Of a stretch of DNA of 64,000 nt, positions 62,157 through 64,000 are shown piece by piece (within the stretch, counting starts at the first letter, position 1; the number at the start of each line of letters is the position of its first letter). The stretch comes from Haliscomenobacter sp. (GTDB taxonomy: Bacteria > Bacteroidota > Bacteroidia > Chitinophagales > Saprospiraceae): the NCBI RefSeq assembly GCF_016718685.1, contig NZ_JADKCX010000002.1:1-64000 (forward strand), given 5' to 3'. Position numbers and translations under genes: made by a program. Under the pieces are notes generated by a model. The model saw nothing but the letters and a program-made list of their open reading frames with translations. It was not told the origin of the DNA and searched no databases.

Positions 62157-62305
62157 TGCGACTTCTCCGAAGTCGTAAAACACTTTGCTTGCCAATTTTG
62201 CTACAAACATGCGACTTCTCCGAAGTCGACCGAATGACTTCGGAGAAGTCACACGTTTGTAGAACATGTTGATCGTCAGTTGTTCCGACTTCGGAGAAGT
62301 CGCAC
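62157..62305. repeat. Nested palindromes of the GACTTCTCCGAAGTC phrase
   Basis: Four copies of a 15-17-bp near-palindrome: CGACTTCTCCGAAGTCG at 62159-62175 and 62212-62228, and the inverse GACTTCGGAGAAGTC at 62236-62250 and 62287-62303. The outer pair (GTGCGACTTCTCCGAAGTCG and complement) matches over 20 bases. The inner pair, extended by CTACAAAC and GTTTGTAG, forms a hairpin inside it. It lies between hmgA and fahA. Confidence 0.92.
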
Positions 62306-62334
62306 ATTATTTCCGCTTTATTTCAGAACTTTCG

Positions 62335-63489
62335 TTATTCCAACCAGGACTGAAAATACACCCCATCGTCAATCCGCAGGGCAGCCTCGGTGATCATTAG
62401 TGGTTTAAAGGTATCAATCATCACGGCCAACTCATCGGTTTTTTGTTTGCCGATGCTGCGTTCGTATGCGCCCGGGTGGGGACCATGGGGAATCCCACCG
62501 GGGTGCAGGGAATGTGCCCGGCGGCGATGTTGTTGCGGCTCATAAAGTCGCCATCCACGTAGTATAGCATCTCGTCGCTGTCGATGTTGGAGTGGTTGTA
62601 CGGCGCAGGAATGGCCTGCGGGTGGTAGTCGTACAAACGCGGGCAAAACGAACACACCACAAATGCTTTGGTCTCAAAAGTTTGGTGTACGGGTGGCGGT
62701 TGGTGTACCCGCCCGGTGATCGGTTCAAAATTATGAATCGAAAAACCGTAAGGGAAGTTGTAGCCATCCCAACCCACCACGTCGAAAGGATGTGCGGTAT
62801 AGGTCAGGGTGTGCAACATGCCTTGTTTTTTGACCTTAAGTACAAATTCTCCTTTTTCATCGTGGGTCTCCAGGTCTTGAGGCAATTTATAGTCCCGCTC
62901 GCAGAAAGGTGAATGTTCCAGCAGTTGCCCAAACCAGTTGCGGTAGCGCTTAGGTGTATATGGGGTGAAAAGACTCCGCGTACAAAAGCCGATTATCGGT
63001 GGTATCAAAGTCGATCTGGTAAATCATGCCCCGTGGAATCAGCAGGTAGTCGCCGTATTCGAAGGGGATATTGCCCAGCAGGGTGCGCAAAGTACCCGTG
63101 CCACGGTGGATGAACAGCAACTCATCAGCATCGGCGTTTTTGTAAAAATAATCGCGGAGGGATTGCTCGGGTGCCGCCAAACCAATGTGGATGTCGGTGT
63201 TAACCAGTAGGGGAGTGCGGCTCTCCAAATAATCGGCCTTGGCGGGAACATCAAAGCCAATCAGCTTACGGGGGTGGATGTTTTTGGCGATCGCAATTTT
63301 TGGACTGACATCAACGGACTCCCCAATGGCCTGGATCATCGTGGGCCGATTGATCTGGTACAGCAAGGAAGACATGCCATCGAAGCCCACGGTGCCAAAA
63401 AGTTGCTCGTAATACAGGCCACCGCCGGGTTTTTCAAAAATGGTGTGGCGCTTGGGAGGGATTTTCCCCAGCTTGTGGTAGATCGGCAT
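62335..63489 (-). CDS. hmgA: Homogentisate 1,2-dioxygenase, frameshifted
   Basis: Iron-dependent ring-cleaving cupin dioxygenase that turns homogentisate into maleylacetoacetate, about 385 residues. The N-terminal part MPIYHKLGKIPPKRHTIFEK runs to YAESFHPIYT, where the frame breaks near 62955. TPYTPKRYRNWFGQLLEH continues, and a second break near 62510 joins GHISLHPGGIPHGPHPGAY. The iron ligands expected in HPGGIPHGPHPG (two His) and SNIDSDEMLYYVDGDF (Glu) are present once repaired. It heads the hmgA-fahA-flavin reductase series. The maleylacetoacetate isomerase is not in the window. Confidence 0.93.
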
Positions 63490-63512
63490 AATGTTGGTTT
63501 TATTTGGTTCGG

Positions 63513-63543
63513 CAAGTTAAGGGTTTTCGCTGTTTTAACACAA
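63513..63543 (-). promoter_or_regulatory. Candidate promoter of hmgA
   Basis: On the minus strand TTG (63543-63541), a 21-base spacer and TAACTTG (63519-63513), one T short of TAnnTTTG. It lies 24 bases before the hmgA ATG. Confidence 0.35.
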
Positions 63544-63570
63544 GGATCATTTAATGGCAGCTGCGCTGCT

Positions 63571-63694
63571 TTTTTTTCACCACGACGACACGACGGTCAC
63601 GACGTTTTTGGCGCTTCGCGCCTTTGGACACGACGCGACGCGTCGTGTATAAAAGCTTAACGTCGTGACCGTCGTGTCGTCGTGGTGAAAAAAA
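63571..63694. repeat. Perfect 36-bp inverted repeat of CACGACG phrases
   Basis: The arms at 63571-63606 and 63659-63694 are exact reverse complements over 36 bases. They begin with a T7 run followed by CACCACGACGACACGACGG. The 52-base middle holds two further small hairpins (GGCGCTTCGCGCC, and ACACGACGCG with CGCGTCGTGT). It lies between the divergent hmgA and the right-edge gene. Confidence 0.95.
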
Positions 63695-63766
63695 TATTTT
63701 GGCGAAGCCAAAAAACAATCCATCGTGGTCAGTCGTCGTGCTTTAAAGGTTGTGTATTGTAGATAA

Positions 63767-64000
63767 TTGAGTAAATTTGGAATCTACAAAGCAATCAAGA
63801 CCATCGACACTGAAATCCCACATATCGACCTACCCTTAGCCGGCCTGCTCACCCGCCTTGAACTCGGGGGATTCAACCTCAGCCCAGCCGAGAAAGTACG
63901 CCTGTTGCAAGTCATCAGCGGCCCGGCCAGCGTACATTGGGACGAACCCCAGAAGTTGCGCTACCTGCTGGCACCCGTCATTGCGCACAGCAAAGCCGAG
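63767..64000 (+). CDS. Start of an unidentified gene cut by the window edge
   Basis: An open frame reads YKAIKTIDTEIPHIDLPLAG, LLTRLELGGFNLSPAEKVRL, QVISGPASVHWDEPQKLRYL and LAPVIAHSKAE up to the last base. No ATG is in frame; a TTG at 63767 is the only plausible start seen. The leucine-rich start and the LAPVIAHSKAE end remind me of N-terminal helical domains in multidomain regulatory proteins, but I cannot name the family from 75 residues. Confidence 0.55.
   Translation, partial: MSKFGIYKAIKTIDTEIPHIDLPLAGLLTRLELGGFNLSPAEKVRLLQVISGPASVHWDEPQKLRYLLAPVIAHSKAE

Noticed and set aside
27552..63694. Phrase hairpins considered as ordinary intrinsic terminators
   Set aside because: Most lack a T run, several lie before divergent starts, and their arms are much longer and more repetitive than the three clear terminators in the window.

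Overview
The window looks like a chromosomal segment of a Bacteroidota member, most like the Saprospirales (Haliscomenobacter/Lewinella-type). The signs are secreted proteins ending in type IX secretion (T9SS) sorting domains, two-component regulator propellers, a bacterial geranylgeranylglyceryl phosphate synthase, WD40-caspase proteins, and -7 elements of the form TAnnTTTG with TTG about 20 bases upstream. The taxonomic placement is inference from gene content.

Layout. 1-8.2 kb: an Asp-box/sortilin-like secreted protein, a DinB-family protein, a secreted protein of unknown function, an M1 aminopeptidase fused to a class A beta-lactamase-like domain, and a BON-LysM protein closed by a clear terminator. 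8.2-23.1 kb, all on the minus strand: an SGNH hydrolase overlapping an MBOAT acyltransferase, then a very large sensor (propeller, Y_Y_Y, histidine kinase, receiver, nucleotide cyclase), then three exported proteins: WD40-caspase, HExxH peptidase with TPRs, and a FecR-like protein with 13-residue repeats. 23.2-23.9 kb: remains of a DUF433/DUF5615-like toxin-antitoxin pair. 24-29.3 kb: an AAA ATPase, an M14 carboxypeptidase, an O-methyltransferase and a FemAB/GNAT-like transferase. 29.5-36.6 kb: a giant secreted protein with about 18 cysteine-bounded repeats and a sorting domain. 36.7-40.1 kb: argB-argE-argH. 40.1-45.9 kb: two paralogous reprolysin-like T9SS metalloproteases. 46.3-49.5 kb: pheS-hisS-nfu. 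49.6-56.4 kb: an O-antigen ligase-like protein, a conserved protein of unknown function, an M15 peptidase, GGGP synthase, rsgA and a MATE exporter. 56.5-60.7 kb: a MoxR ATPase, a PfkB kinase, tRNA-Asn, an SDR and a flavin reductase. 60.9-63.5 kb: fahA and hmgA for tyrosine/homogentisate breakdown. The right edge cuts a gene.

Two properties cut across the whole window. First, about seventeen genes carry single-frame breaks, often at short homopolymers and including the essential hisS. These are best read as consensus-sequence indels rather than mass pseudogenisation, so such genes are annotated here over their full extent. Second, the gaps hold at least twelve hairpins of an unusual type. Their arms are built from repeated short phrases (GTTCGGGG-like, GTTGAGAA-like, GACTTCTCCGAAGTC, GATTTACGCAGA, CACGACG). 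Most sit within a few bases of a stop codon, and in two cases they run into the end of the gene. This is the most striking structure in the window that gene annotation does not explain.

Other points worth following are the 18-repeat giant protein, the peptidase/beta-lactamase-like fusion, the exported caspase-metallopeptidase-FecR cassette behind a cyclase-bearing sensor, and the hidden toxin-antitoxin remnant.
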